This document shows, piece after piece, positions 1 to 7,888 of a stretch of DNA of 64,000 nucleotides (within the stretch, counting starts at the first letter, position 1; the number at the start of each line of letters is the position of its first letter). The stretch spans positions 806,001-870,000 of the forward strand of contig CAWCHZ010000002.1 of the NCBI GenBank assembly GCA_963795555.1, in the 5' to 3' direction. A model generated the notes under the pieces. That model made no database searches. It was not told the DNA's origin and saw only the letters and a program-made list of their open reading frames with translations. The position numbers and the translations under genes are program-made. The stretch comes from CAWCHZ01 sp963795555. Lineage in GTDB: Bacteria > Actinomycetota > Thermoleophilia > Solirubrobacterales > Solirubrobacteraceae.

Positions 1-533
1 TAGAGCCCCGGCCCGTACCACGACGCGAAGGTCAACCGAAAGGCGTTCAGCCGGCCGACCCCGCGATGCAGCCCGCCAATGCGCACGCGAACCGCGAGGC
101 TGCACGGCCTGCCCACCCGCATGCGCAGATCGAAGCCGCCACGCGGGCCGGTCCAGCCATGCGCGAGCGCCAGCCAGCGCCTCCCCACCAACCCCTCCAG
201 CACCACCGGCCAGCCGGCGCGTGCCGGGCTCACGCGCCCGAGCAGCTGCGCCTGGTGGCCAACGCGGACGTTCAGTCGTCGGCTTGCGATGGCGATGGTG
301 CGCGGGATCTCGATCGTCGCGGCGGGCGCCGCCTGAACTGCCTGCACGCCCAGTCCCCTCGACTGGGCCTGCACGCCCTGTACCCCCAGAGCCGTGCCCG
401 CGCCCCGCTGCACCCGCGTCGGCGTGATGCCGAACGCGAACGCGGTGGGCGCGGCGCCCACGACGATCGCAACACATGACGCCACCACGATCACGCGGGA
501 TCGCGGCATGCGTCGGCCTGTATGTCGCCCCAT
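1..533 (-). CDS. RlpA-like septal/cell-wall lytic protein, C-terminus off the window
   Basis: The frame is open from an ATG at 533 to the left edge (177 codons seen). An AGGAGG ribosome binding site lies at 543-548, nine bases before the start. The product begins with a signal peptide (basic start, hydrophobic residues ~13-30, likely cleavage after AFA), then a Gln/Val-rich linker and a beta-rich segment. The last visible residues, ASWYGPGL, are the typical entry into the RlpA double-psi beta-barrel. RlpA proteins are secreted or lipid-anchored peptidoglycan lytic transglycosylases, but the catalytic part lies outside the window. A c-di-AMP riboswitch precedes the gene, which fits a wall-remodelling role. 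Confidence 0.78.
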   Translation of the reverse strand, partial: MGRHTGRRMPRSRVIVVASCVAIVVGAAPTAFAFGITPTRVQRGAGTALGVQGVQAQSRGLGVQAVQAAPAATIEIPRTIAIASRRLNVRVGHQAQLLGRVSPARAGWPVVLEGLVGRRWLALAHGWTGPRGGFDLRMRVGRPCSLAVRVRIGGLHRGVGRLNAFRLTFASWYGPGL

Positions 534-559
534 GACGAGGCACCTCCTCTATGTCCTGC

Positions 560-748
560 GCTCGATCGGGTGCCTGCGGAGTGAGCTGACGGGCTCGCAG
601 CCGGATTGGCACGCGTCGTTGACGCGTGCCAGGCCGAACGCTAGGACCGCATCAGCGGTCCATTCGCCCCACGCGGGATCGGGCGTCCACTCCCGTTCCC
701 GCCTTGGTTCCCCCGCTCGCCGCCGCATCGGTGCGGCGACGACTCGGC
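560..748 (-). promoter_or_regulatory. ydaO/yuaA-type c-di-AMP riboswitch upstream of the rlpA-like gene
   Basis: Read on the minus strand, three conserved blocks of the ydaO class occur in the right order: GAGCGGGGGAACCAA (near 704-718), GGGGCGAATG (661-670) and CCGTCAGCTCACTCCGCAGG (573-592). Between the second and third blocks is a perfect 10-bp hairpin with a 3-nt loop at 608-630, as expected for the variable stem. The element ends just before the AGGAGG site of the downstream gene. Known family biology: these RNAs bind c-di-AMP and usually turn off wall-hydrolase or osmolyte genes in Actinobacteria. The outer boundaries are approximate. Confidence 0.85.
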
Positions 749-821
749 TGATCGAACAGTTGTTCGCGGAGTTTATCTGCCGAGTAGACGGAAGGCGCCG
801 TTCGATCGCTAGCCTGCGGCG

Positions 822-1373
822 GTGCTCGCCGGATGGCGCCACGTGCTGCCCCGGATCGGCAGCTTCCTGATCTCGCTGATCATCGCGATGGCGGGCGTGA
901 TCGGGCTGCTGCTGTTCTTCAACGCCCACGACCGCTCGACGTTCGACCAATCGGTGGGACCCGGCCAGGTGTTCGCGGATCAGGGGACGCGCCACATCCG
1001 CCCCGGTCAGGCGCCTGGCATCGCCTATGACTCCAACCCGCCGACCAGCGGACCCCATGTGCCGGTGGCGGTGCGGCACGACCAGACCACGCTATCGACC
1101 GACCAGCTGCTGCAGGCGCTGGAGGTTGGTGATGTCGTCATGACCTACGGATCCCCCCAGCCGCCGGCCGCGCTGCGCGCGCTCGCCATCCGGGTCGCGG
1201 GGCCGTTCGACCCCGCGCTGGCGGCCAGCGGCCAGGCGGTGCTGCTCGACCACCTGCCTGGCTCACGCGGCTTCGACGCGCTGGCCTGGCGCCATCTGCT
1301 GCACGTCGCGGCGCCCGGCGACGGGGCCCTGAGCACATTCGCCGAGTACTGGCTTGGACGGGGCGCGCCTTAG
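822..1373 (+). CDS. DUF3105-like membrane-anchored protein
   Basis: This 183-residue protein has one N-terminal transmembrane segment (about residues 11-32), then an extracytoplasmic domain with the PPTSGPH signature of DUF3105. The family has no established function. A TAGCCT hexamer at 810-815 ends 6 nt before the GTG start, which suggests a leaderless transcript. The gene diverges from the riboswitch-rlpA unit, so the roughly 290 bp between them carry regulation for both. The family call rests on the motif and topology only. Confidence 0.7.
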   Translation: MLAGWRHVLPRIGSFLISLIIAMAGVIGLLLFFNAHDRSTFDQSVGPGQVFADQGTRHIRPGQAPGIAYDSNPPTSGPHVPVAVRHDQTTLSTDQLLQALEVGDVVMTYGSPQPPAALRALAIRVAGPFDPALAASGQAVLLDHLPGSRGFDALAWRHLLHVAAPGDGALSTFAEYWLGRGAP

Positions 1374-1412
1374 CTCAAGCGAGACGCCGGGACTGCCGAT
1401 TCCTTAGGTGCA

Positions 1413-3446
1413 ATGAGCCCTGATCGAGCGGCTGTTCGCGCAGCCGGGCCACTGGCGCGTCCGCTGCCTGATGTGATCGCCACTCAGCGCATGCTGGCGA
1501 TGCCGAGCCTGGAGCCGGACTCGGTCATGGGCGTCGTCTGCGACCGCGTTCGCGAGCTCACCCGGGCCGACACGGCGGCGGTCGCGCTCGTCGAGGGCGA
1601 CGGGCTGCGCATCGTGGCAGCCAGCGGCCGCGCCAGCGAAAGCGTGGGCAGCACGCTGGACGTGGGCAGCTCGCTGTCGGGCTGGGCGCTGCTGCACGAC
1701 AAGGCGGCGCTCTGCAACGACACAACACGCGACCCCCGCGTCGATTCGGAGCTCGCGCAGCGTCTGAACGCGCGCTCGCTGATCGTCGCGCCGCTGCTGC
1801 AGGGCGAGCGCACGATTGGGCTCCTGCAAGCCTTCTCGGCCAAGTGCGACTGCTTCGACTCCAGCGATGCCGACACGGTGAGCTTGATGGGGATGGCGCT
1901 CTCCTCGGCGCTGAGCAACGTCGCCGAGCTCGAGGCGCGGCGCTCGCACCTCGAGGCGCTGGCGCGCTATCGCACGATCTTCGAGCGCGCGCCGGTCGGG
2001 ATCGTGCGCACGCTCGCCAACGGCTGCTGCGTCGAGGCCAACCCGGCGTTCGAGCGGATGCTCGGCTACAGCACGGCAGAGCTGGCGTCGATGACGTTCA
2101 GCCAGTACAGCCATCCCGGCGACTGCGATGAGAGCGTGCGGCTGTTCGAGCAGATGATGCGCGGCGAGCGCGACTCCTACCGCATCAGCAAACGGCTGAT
2201 CCGCAAGGATGGCGAGATCATCTGGGCGCAGATCACGACCGCGCTGGAGCGCGACGCCGAGGGCCAGCCGACCTCGGCGGTGACGATGATCGAGGACATC
2301 ACGGCACGCAAGGTGGCCGAGGAGACGCTGGCGCGTCAGGCACAGCTCAACGAGCACCAGGCCCTCCACGATGCGCTGACCGGGCTGGGCAACCGCCGCA
2401 AGCTGTTCGCCGACCTGGCCACCGATCCCAGCTTCGCGGCGAGCGATGCGGGCGGGCTGACCTTCGCCGAGATTCCGATCGATGCTGGCGTCCTGATCCT
2501 CGGGATCTTCGACCTCGACGGCTTCAAGAGCTACAACGACACTTTCGGCCACCAGGCCGGCGATGCCCTGCTCGCTCGGCTCGCCGAGCGCGTCGGCGCG
2601 CTGGTGGGCGAGCGCGGCAGGGCATATCGGATGGGCGGCGACGAGTTCTGCGTCGTCGTGCGGGGCGAGCACGCGCCAGCGCTGCTCGAGCGTGCGCGCG
2701 CCGCGCTGAGCGACAGCGGCGCGTGGTTCTCGATCCGCTGCTCCTATGGCTTCGCGGCCGTGCCGGCCGAGGCCCAGACGCTCGACGCCGCGCTGCAGCT
2801 CGCGGACCGTCGCATGTACGAGGACAAGCGCGCCGCACAGCTGACCGAAGGCCTGCTCGAGAGCGATGCCCTGGTCCAGCTGATCGTCGACCGCAGCCAT
2901 CCGCAGAGCGCGGCCGTCCGCGAGCTTGCCGAGCTGGCGGCGGCGACGGCAACGCAGCTGGGGCTCTCCGACGAGGAGATCGGCTGCACGCGCATCGCCG
3001 TCCAGCTGCACGACATCGGCAAGGGCGCGATCCCCGAGGAGATCCTCAACAAGCCCGGACCGCTCGATCGGTGCGAGTGGGAGTTCGTCAAGCGTCACAG
3101 CGTGATCGGGGAGCGGATCCTCGCGGCGGCGCCGATGCTCGCACGGATCGCGCCACTCGTGCGCTTCAGCCACGAGCGCGTCGACGGCAGCGGCTATCCC
3201 GACGGGCTGACGACCCAGCAGATCCCCCTGGGCTCTCGGATCATCGCCGTGATCGATGCCTTCCAGGCGATGGTCTCCGAGCGTCCGCACCGTCCGCGCC
3301 ATACGGTCGCCGAGGCGGTGCGCGAGCTGCGCCGCTGCGCGGGCAGCCAGTTCGATCCGGCGATCGTCGAAGCGTTCGTCGGCGTGCTGGAGGGCGCACG
3401 CGAGGTGCACAGGCAGCACGTACGCTCGACTCCGCGCGCAGCCTGA
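1413..3446 (+). CDS. GAF-PAS-GGDEF-HD-GYP cyclic-di-GMP signalling protein
   Basis: This is a cytosolic protein of 677 residues with no membrane segment. The order is a GAF-like sensor (~30-165), a PAS domain (~185-305), a diguanylate cyclase domain (~310-470) and an HD-GYP phosphodiesterase domain (~475-655). The cyclase keeps the GGDEF signature and the FDLDGFKSYND metal/substrate motif. The RxxD product-inhibition site normally just before GGDEF is not recognisable. The HD-GYP part keeps LHDIGK, the HSVIGERIL helix and HERVDGSGYPDGL, so both catalytic halves look intact and the protein could make or break c-di-GMP. It is the only c-di-GMP enzyme in the window and lies about 4 kb from the RsiG-like gene. 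Confidence 0.92.
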   Translation: MSPDRAAVRAAGPLARPLPDVIATQRMLAMPSLEPDSVMGVVCDRVRELTRADTAAVALVEGDGLRIVAASGRASESVGSTLDVGSSLSGWALLHDKAALCNDTTRDPRVDSELAQRLNARSLIVAPLLQGERTIGLLQAFSAKCDCFDSSDADTVSLMGMALSSALSNVAELEARRSHLEALARYRTIFERAPVGIVRTLANGCCVEANPAFERMLGYSTAELASMTFSQYSHPGDCDESVRLFEQMMRGERDSYRISKRLIRKDGEIIWAQITTALERDAEGQPTSAVTMIEDITARKVAEETLARQAQLNEHQALHDALTGLGNRRKLFADLATDPSFAASDAGGLTFAEIPIDAGVLILGIFDLDGFKSYNDTFGHQAGDALLARLAERVGALVGERGRAYRMGGDEFCVVVRGEHAPALLERARAALSDSGAWFSIRCSYGFAAVPAEAQTLDAALQLADRRMYEDKRAAQLTEGLLESDALVQLIVDRSHPQSAAVRELAELAAATATQLGLSDEEIGCTRIAVQLHDIGKGAIPEEILNKPGPLDRCEWEFVKRHSVIGERILAAAPMLARIAPLVRFSHERVDGSGYPDGLTTQQIPLGSRIIAVIDAFQAMVSERPHRPRHTVAEAVRELRRCAGSQFDPAIVEAFVGVLEGAREVHRQHVRSTPRAA

Positions 3447-3508
3447 GCCGCCGCGACGGCGAGCGCTCTGGTCCGCGACGGCCGCGCCTGGCCGGGATAA
3501 TCGGCCCC

Positions 3509-5248
3509 ATGCCGCGCCGTCGACAGCCCCCCACGATGCTCGCGCTGGCGCTCGCCCAGATCAACACCACCGTCGGCGACATCGCCGGCAACGAGCGCCG
3601 TGTCGCCGCTGCCCTCGAAGAGGCGCGCACGCTGGGTGCCCAGCTCGTGCTGTTCCCCGAGCTGACGTTGACCGGCTACCCGCCGGAGGACCTGCTGCTC
3701 AAGGAGCACTTCCTGCGCGATGTCGGTGCAGCTCTGCATCGCGTCGCGGCGCGCACGCGAGGGCTGATCGCGCTGGTCGGCTTCCCTGAGCGAGCCGACG
3801 ATGTCTACAACGCGCTGGCGGTGCTCGCCGATGGTGAGCTGCGCGCGATCTACCGCAAGATCTTCCTGCCCAACTACGGCGTCTTCGACGAGCAGCGCTA
3901 CTTCCAGAGCGGCCCCGGGCCGGTGATCGTCGAGCTCGGGGAGCTCGCGATCGGGCTGACGATCTGCGAGGACATCTGGGAGCCCGGGCCGCCGGCATGC
4001 GCGGAGGCTCGCGCCGGGGCAAGCCTGCTGATCAACCTCTCCGCATCGCCATACCACGCCGGCAAGGGCCTGGAGCGCGAGCGGATGCTGATCCAGCGCG
4101 CACGCGACAACGTCGCCGCGATCGCCTTCTGCAACCTCGTCGGAGGGCAGGACGAGCTCGTCTTCGACGGGCATTCGCTGGTCATCGACCACCTCGGCGA
4201 GGTGCTCGCACGCGGCCCGCAGTTCGCCGAGCAGCTGGTCACGGCGACCGTCGACCTCGGCGCGGCCCGCGCGGTGCGGCTGCGTGATCCTCGCCAACGC
4301 CCCGCCATCCGCCGCGCCCGCCCGGAGGTCACCACAGCCGCCCGGCTCGAGCTGCCACCCGCGCCACCCGCCCCGCTGCGCGGGGAGCTGGCCGAGCCGC
4401 TCGGTCGCGAAGCGGAGGTCTACGCGGCGCTGGTGACCGGCCTGCGCGACTACGTCGAGAAGAACGGCTTCCTGCGCGTCGTGCTCGGGCTCTCCGGCGG
4501 CATCGACTCGGCGCTGGTCGCGTGCATTGCCCTCGACGCGCTCGGCGCCGAGCGCGTGACCGTCGCCGTTATGCCCTCGCCCTACTCATCCACGGACACG
4601 CAGCGCGACGCGCGGGCGCTCGCCGAGCAGCTCGACGTGCAGCGGATCGAGCTCGACATCGCTCCGGCGATGGCGGCCTACGAGCAGACGCTGGCGGATG
4701 CCTTCGCCAACCGCGATCCGGATGTCACCGAGGAGAACCTGCAGGCGCGCATTCGCGGCAACCTGCTGATGGCGCTGTCGAACAAGTTTGGCTGGCTGGT
4801 GCTCACGACTGGCAACAAGTCCGAGCTGTCGGTGGGCTACAGCACGCTCTATGGCGATGCCGCCGGTGGCTTTGCCGTGATCCGCGACGTCCCCAAGCTG
4901 CTCGTCTACGAGCTCGCCCGGCTGCGCAACGCGCGTCCGGACCAGCCCATCCCCGACTCGATCATCGCGCGCGCTCCGAGCGCCGAGCTGCGACCCGGGC
5001 AGCGCGACGAGGACTCCCTGCCCCCGTACGCGGTGCTCGACCCGATCCTCGCTGGCTACGTCGAGCAGGATCTGGGCCGCGACGAGCTGGTGGCGCGCGG
5101 CTACGATGAGCGGGACGTCGATCGCGTGATCCGCCTGGTCGACCGCGCGGAGTACAAGCGCCGCCAGGCGCCGCCGGGGATCCGCATCACGACACGCGCG
5201 TTCGGCCGCGACCGGCGCATGCCGATCACCAACCGCTACGGCGGCTAG
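3509..5248 (+). CDS. nadE: glutamine-dependent NAD+ synthetase
   Basis: The last step of NAD biosynthesis: amidation of nicotinate adenine dinucleotide using glutamine. The N-terminal nitrilase-like amidase domain shows the Glu-Lys-Cys triad at E51 (FPELTLTGYP), K117 (YRKIFLPNYG) and C153 (LTICEDIWEP). The C-terminal ammonia-dependent synthetase has the SGGIDSA P-loop at ~329-335. At 579 residues it matches the two-domain form. A GATAAT hexamer at 3496-3501 lies 7 nt before the ATG at 3509, which supports this start and a leaderless mRNA. ATG 3536 is an in-frame alternative that lines up with the first beta strand. Confidence 0.95.
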   Translation: MPRRRQPPTMLALALAQINTTVGDIAGNERRVAAALEEARTLGAQLVLFPELTLTGYPPEDLLLKEHFLRDVGAALHRVAARTRGLIALVGFPERADDVYNALAVLADGELRAIYRKIFLPNYGVFDEQRYFQSGPGPVIVELGELAIGLTICEDIWEPGPPACAEARAGASLLINLSASPYHAGKGLERERMLIQRARDNVAAIAFCNLVGGQDELVFDGHSLVIDHLGEVLARGPQFAEQLVTATVDLGAARAVRLRDPRQRPAIRRARPEVTTAARLELPPAPPAPLRGELAEPLGREAEVYAALVTGLRDYVEKNGFLRVVLGLSGGIDSALVACIALDALGAERVTVAVMPSPYSSTDTQRDARALAEQLDVQRIELDIAPAMAAYEQTLADAFANRDPDVTEENLQARIRGNLLMALSNKFGWLVLTTGNKSELSVGYSTLYGDAAGGFAVIRDVPKLLVYELARLRNARPDQPIPDSIIARAPSAELRPGQRDEDSLPPYAVLDPILAGYVEQDLGRDELVARGYDERDVDRVIRLVDRAEYKRRQAPPGIRITTRAFGRDRRMPITNRYGG

Positions 5249-5676
5249 CGCGCGGGCGCGCCGGCCCCGCCATCGGGCGCTGAGCGCACGGCGATCGTCA
5301 TCCGCGACAGCGCGCAGAGCCGGTCGGCGTCGTCGGTGATCTCGACGTCCCAGATCCAGGTCGTCCAGCCACGGTGGCGCGCCCGCGCCTGCGCGTGCAC
5401 CGTGCCGGCCGTGATCGGCCGCAGGAAGCTCGTCTGGTTCGACAACCCGACCGCGATCCGTCCGCTGGCCGCCACGACGGCGTAGGTCCCGAGCGAGGCC
5501 AGCGTCTCGGCGATCGCGGCATAGAGGCCGCCGTGCACGAGCCCGAAGGGCTGCTTGACGTGGTCGCCGACCACGACGCGCCCGCGCACCAGGCCATCCT
5601 GCTGGTCGACGATCTCGAGCCCGTAGAGCCCATCGAAGGTCTGGGCGTACGGGATCACCGCACCGGGCACCTCCAC
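5245..5676 (-). CDS. PaaI-family hotdog thioesterase
   Basis: This 143-residue single hotdog domain has the LVHGG turn and helix (GLVHGGLYAAIAETLAS) and the C-terminal strands typical of PaaI/YbgC-like acyl-CoA thioesterases. The substrate cannot be told from sequence. Its 3' end overlaps the end of nadE by 4 bp (convergent). It lies 6 nt downstream of apt and is probably cotranscribed with it. Confidence 0.82.
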   Translation of the reverse strand: MEVPGAVIPYAQTFDGLYGLEIVDQQDGLVRGRVVVGDHVKQPFGLVHGGLYAAIAETLASLGTYAVVAASGRIAVGLSNQTSFLRPITAGTVHAQARARHRGWTTWIWDVEITDDADRLCALSRMTIAVRSAPDGGAGAPAR

Positions 5677-5682
5677 GGGCGC

Positions 5683-6222
5683 TTAGGCCTCCTCGTAGCG
5701 GATCAGCGCGTGCACGTCGAATGCAGCGAGCTGCTGACGGCCGCCCAGGAAGGCCAGCTCGACCACGAACGCACAGCCGACGACCTCGCCACCGAGCTGC
5801 TGGACGAGATCGCAGGCGGCGCGCGCGGTCCCGCCGGTCGCAAGCAGATCGTCGTGGATCAGCACGCGCGCGCCATGTGCGAGCGCATCGGCGTGGATCT
5901 CCAGCGCGTCGACGCCGTACTCGAGCAGATACTCGACACTGACCGTGCGCGCAGGCAGCTTGCCCGGCTTGCGCGCGGGCACGAACCCGGCTCCGATGCG
6001 CGCCGCCACCGCCGGGCCGAGCAGGAAGCCCCGCGCCTCCGCCGCGACCACGAAGTCGACGTCGAGCGGCTGCGCGTAGGCCGCCAGCGCATCGATCGAG
6101 GCCCGCAGCGCCGCAGGATCCAGCAGCAGCGGGGTGAGGTCCTTGAAGCCGATCCCCGGCTTGGGGAAGTCGGGGATCTCACGGACCAGCTCGCGCAGGC
6201 GCGGCGACGACGCCTCGCTCAT
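5683..6222 (-). CDS. apt: adenine phosphoribosyltransferase
   Basis: Salvages adenine to AMP using PRPP. The 179-residue protein begins with the IPDFPKPGI segment typical of Apt and contains the PRPP-binding loop VLIHDDLLATGGTA, near residue 120. Length and motif spacing match the family. The ~90-nt gap from ftsR upstream is GC-rich and contains two near-identical ccccgcgatc segments but no clear promoter. Confidence 0.95.
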   Translation of the reverse strand: MSEASSPRLRELVREIPDFPKPGIGFKDLTPLLLDPAALRASIDALAAYAQPLDVDFVVAAEARGFLLGPAVAARIGAGFVPARKPGKLPARTVSVEYLLEYGVDALEIHADALAHGARVLIHDDLLATGGTARAACDLVQQLGGEVVGCAFVVELAFLGGRQQLAAFDVHALIRYEEA

Positions 6223-6313
6223 CGGCGGACCCCGCGCTCGGGCGCCTGCGGGCCTGACACCGGCCGCCCCGCGATCACCGCCCGCCCCGCGATCGCCAGC
6301 CGCGGTGCCATCG

Positions 6314-7084
6314 CTAGCCCGCGATCTGCCGCAGATCGCGAATCAGCAGCAGATGCTTGAGGTGCGAAGCGACCGCGGCGAGATTCTCGAGTGCCTCGAT
6401 CGCCTCCTTGCGGCGCTCGGGATTGCGCGAGCGCAGCGCCGGAGCGAGGATCTGCTGCAGCAGCGCGGCCTCGCGGTCGGCGGAGGTCCGGAAGACGCGC
6501 AGGTTGCGTCCCGCCACCCCGTAGCGCGCCAGCTCGGTCACAGCCCGCACGATCTCCCGCTCCGTCTCGTCGTAGTACTTGACGCCCCCGCGCACCTGCC
6601 CGCGCAGGACACCATACTCCTCCAGCTCGCGCACGAGCCTGGGGTCGGCGCCGGTGTCCTCCAGCACGTCATCGAGCGAGTACAGCGCCTCGCGTCCGCG
6701 CACCGTCATCGTGGTGCGGCGCGTGGCACGAGCCTCCGGGGCGACCACGACGTTGGTGTCACCACGGCCGGCGGCGAGCTCCTGGCGAATCACGCGCAAC
6801 GGCAGGAACTCGTCGCGCTGCAGACGCAGCACCGTCCGCAACCGCACCAGATCCGCCGCCGAGTAGAGTCGATAGCCACCCTGCGTCCGGCGCGGTGAGA
6901 CCAGCTTCTGGTCCTCCAGGTAGCGGATCTTCGAGATCGATATCCCCGGGAACTCCTGGCTGAGCGCCTTGCAGACGGCGCCGATCGTCATCGCCCGCTG
7001 ACGCCCGGCGCGCGGCGCGTCATCGACGGGGACGGTGGGCTCGATCGTCGGGACCTCGAGCTCGGGTGTCGACGGCGGCAGCAT
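6314..7084 (-). CDS. ftsR: MerR-family regulator of the FtsR type
   Basis: This 256-residue protein has a MerR winged helix-turn-helix (~25-100) with ISKIRYLEDQKLVSP and GGYRLYS, a middle region and a C-terminal helical segment. It lacks the effector cysteines of metal-sensing MerR proteins. In mycobacteria and corynebacteria the gene after garA encodes FtsR, an activator of ftsZ. The same order here, with ATG 7084 one nucleotide after the FHA gene stop, supports orthology. Starts further upstream in this frame overlap the FHA gene and are not favoured. ftsZ is not in the window, so the target is inferred. Confidence 0.8.
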   Translation of the reverse strand: MLPPSTPELEVPTIEPTVPVDDAPRAGRQRAMTIGAVCKALSQEFPGISISKIRYLEDQKLVSPRRTQGGYRLYSAADLVRLRTVLRLQRDEFLPLRVIRQELAAGRGDTNVVVAPEARATRRTTMTVRGREALYSLDDVLEDTGADPRLVRELEEYGVLRGQVRGGVKYYDETEREIVRAVTELARYGVAGRNLRVFRTSADREAALLQQILAPALRSRNPERRKEAIEALENLAAVASHLKHLLLIRDLRQIAG

Positions 7085-7085
7085 G

Positions 7086-7547
7086 TCAGCGGGCCAGGAA
7101 CGAGAGCCGATACTTGCCGATCTGAAGCTCGTCGCCGTCGCGCAGGCGCGTCGACTCCACGCGCTCGCGGTTGACATAGGTGCCGTTCAACGAGCCGAGG
7201 TCGTCGAGGTGATACTCGCCGTTGCGCTGGACCAGCACGGCATGGTCGCGCGACACGGTCACGTCGTCGAGGAAGATGTCGGAGTCCGGACGCCGGCCGA
7301 TCGTCATCCGCTCGCCCACGAGCGCAAAGGACTCCCCCACCCTGCCACCGCCCGAGCGGATGATCAGGGCAGCGCCCTGGGCGACGACGTCGTCGATGTC
7401 GACCGGCTTGAGCTCCCCGGTCGACTCGACGCGGTACGTCAGCGTCGTCGAGCCGGCTCCCTCACCGGCCAGCAGGGCGCCGCAGTTCTGGCAGTAGTTG
7501 GCGCCCTCCGCGTTGACGAAGCCGCACTCGGGGCAGACGACGGACAC
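7086..7547 (-). CDS. GarA/OdhI-like FHA protein with N-terminal zinc ribbon
   Basis: This protein of 153 residues has a zinc ribbon with Cys5, Cys8, Cys19 and Cys22, a linker with a Thr-Thr pair (T34-T35), and an FHA domain (~60-153) with GR (84-85), SRDH (99-102) and NG (121-122). FHA domains bind phosphothreonine. GarA/OdhI proteins are switched by phosphorylation of an N-terminal Thr pair and inhibit 2-oxoglutarate dehydrogenase and related enzymes. Mycobacterial GarA has no zinc ribbon, so this is a variant architecture, and its metabolic role here is inference. The gene lies between rsiG and ftsR in one short operon. Confidence 0.85.
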   Translation of the reverse strand: MSVVCPECGFVNAEGANYCQNCGALLAGEGAGSTTLTYRVESTGELKPVDIDDVVAQGAALIIRSGGGRVGESFALVGERMTIGRRPDSDIFLDDVTVSRDHAVLVQRNGEYHLDDLGSLNGTYVNRERVESTRLRDGDELQIGKYRLSFLAR

Positions 7548-7566
7548 GGTGGCCTGGCCGCAGCTG

Positions 7567-7818
7567 CTACTGGTCGCTCGCCGGGACCTTGCCGGCGAGG
7601 ATGTCGGTCAGCCGCTCGACGTCCGCGCCGGAGATCACGGCCTCGCCTCCCTCGTGCTTCTTGCGCAGGCGGTTGACGAGCTCGGCGCGCAGGATGTCGA
7701 TCTTGCCGTGGAGGATCCGCCGTCGGTAGGAGACCTCGGACTCCTCGTCGGTGAGCTGCTGAATGAGGTCCTTGAGCTCCTCATCCGAGAGCGTGCCGAG
7801 GTCGGGAAAGGTGTCCAT
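7567..7818 (-). CDS. rsiG: RsiG-like single-motif c-di-GMP-binding anti-sigma factor candidate
   Basis: This 83-residue, mostly helical protein starts at ATG 7818 with AGGAGA eight bases upstream. Residues E26-S30-R33-H37-D41 fit the c-di-GMP-binding pattern E-x3-S-x2-R-x3-Q-x3-D of Streptomyces RsiG, with His replacing Gln. The surrounding helix, EVSYRRRILHGKID, resembles the family closely. Streptomyces RsiG has two such helices and, when bound to c-di-GMP, holds the sigma factor WhiG. Single-motif forms acting as homodimers are known from Rubrobacter. This protein has one motif, so a dimer is expected. No sigma gene lies nearby. Longer upstream starts in this frame run through the promoter and are rejected. 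Confidence 0.8.
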   Translation of the reverse strand: MDTFPDLGTLSDEELKDLIQQLTDEESEVSYRRRILHGKIDILRAELVNRLRKKHEGGEAVISGADVERLTDILAGKVPASDQ

Positions 7819-7852
7819 GCGTTCTCCTGGTGAGCGGTGCAGGCGAGACGCG

Positions 7853-7880
7853 AGTATATCCGCGCCGGCCCGAGGGTCAA
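7853..7880 (-). promoter_or_regulatory. consensus-like promoter of the rsiG-FHA-ftsR operon
   Basis: On the minus strand TTGACC (7875-7880) and TATACT (7853-7858) are separated by 16 bp. The expected transcription start is near 7846, giving a leader of about 28 nt that contains the AGGAGA site. It is the closest match to a housekeeping promoter seen in the window and separates this operon from pgsA. Confidence 0.75.
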
Positions 7881-7888
7881 GCTCAGCT

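Noticed and set aside
47..533. Possible frameshift in the rlpA-like gene
   Set aside because: A first reading dropped four bases. Rechecking 150-180 shows a single open frame through to the window edge.
1404..3419. 671-codon minus-strand frame opposite the GGDEF/HD-GYP gene
   Set aside because: It is a GC-driven antisense shadow with Arg/Ala/His-rich sequence and no domain, while the plus strand has four clear domains.
2723..3508. Upstream extension of the nadE frame by about 260 codons
   Set aside because: It overlaps the GGDEF/HD-GYP gene out of frame and has low-complexity composition. The GATAAT hexamer places the start at 3509.
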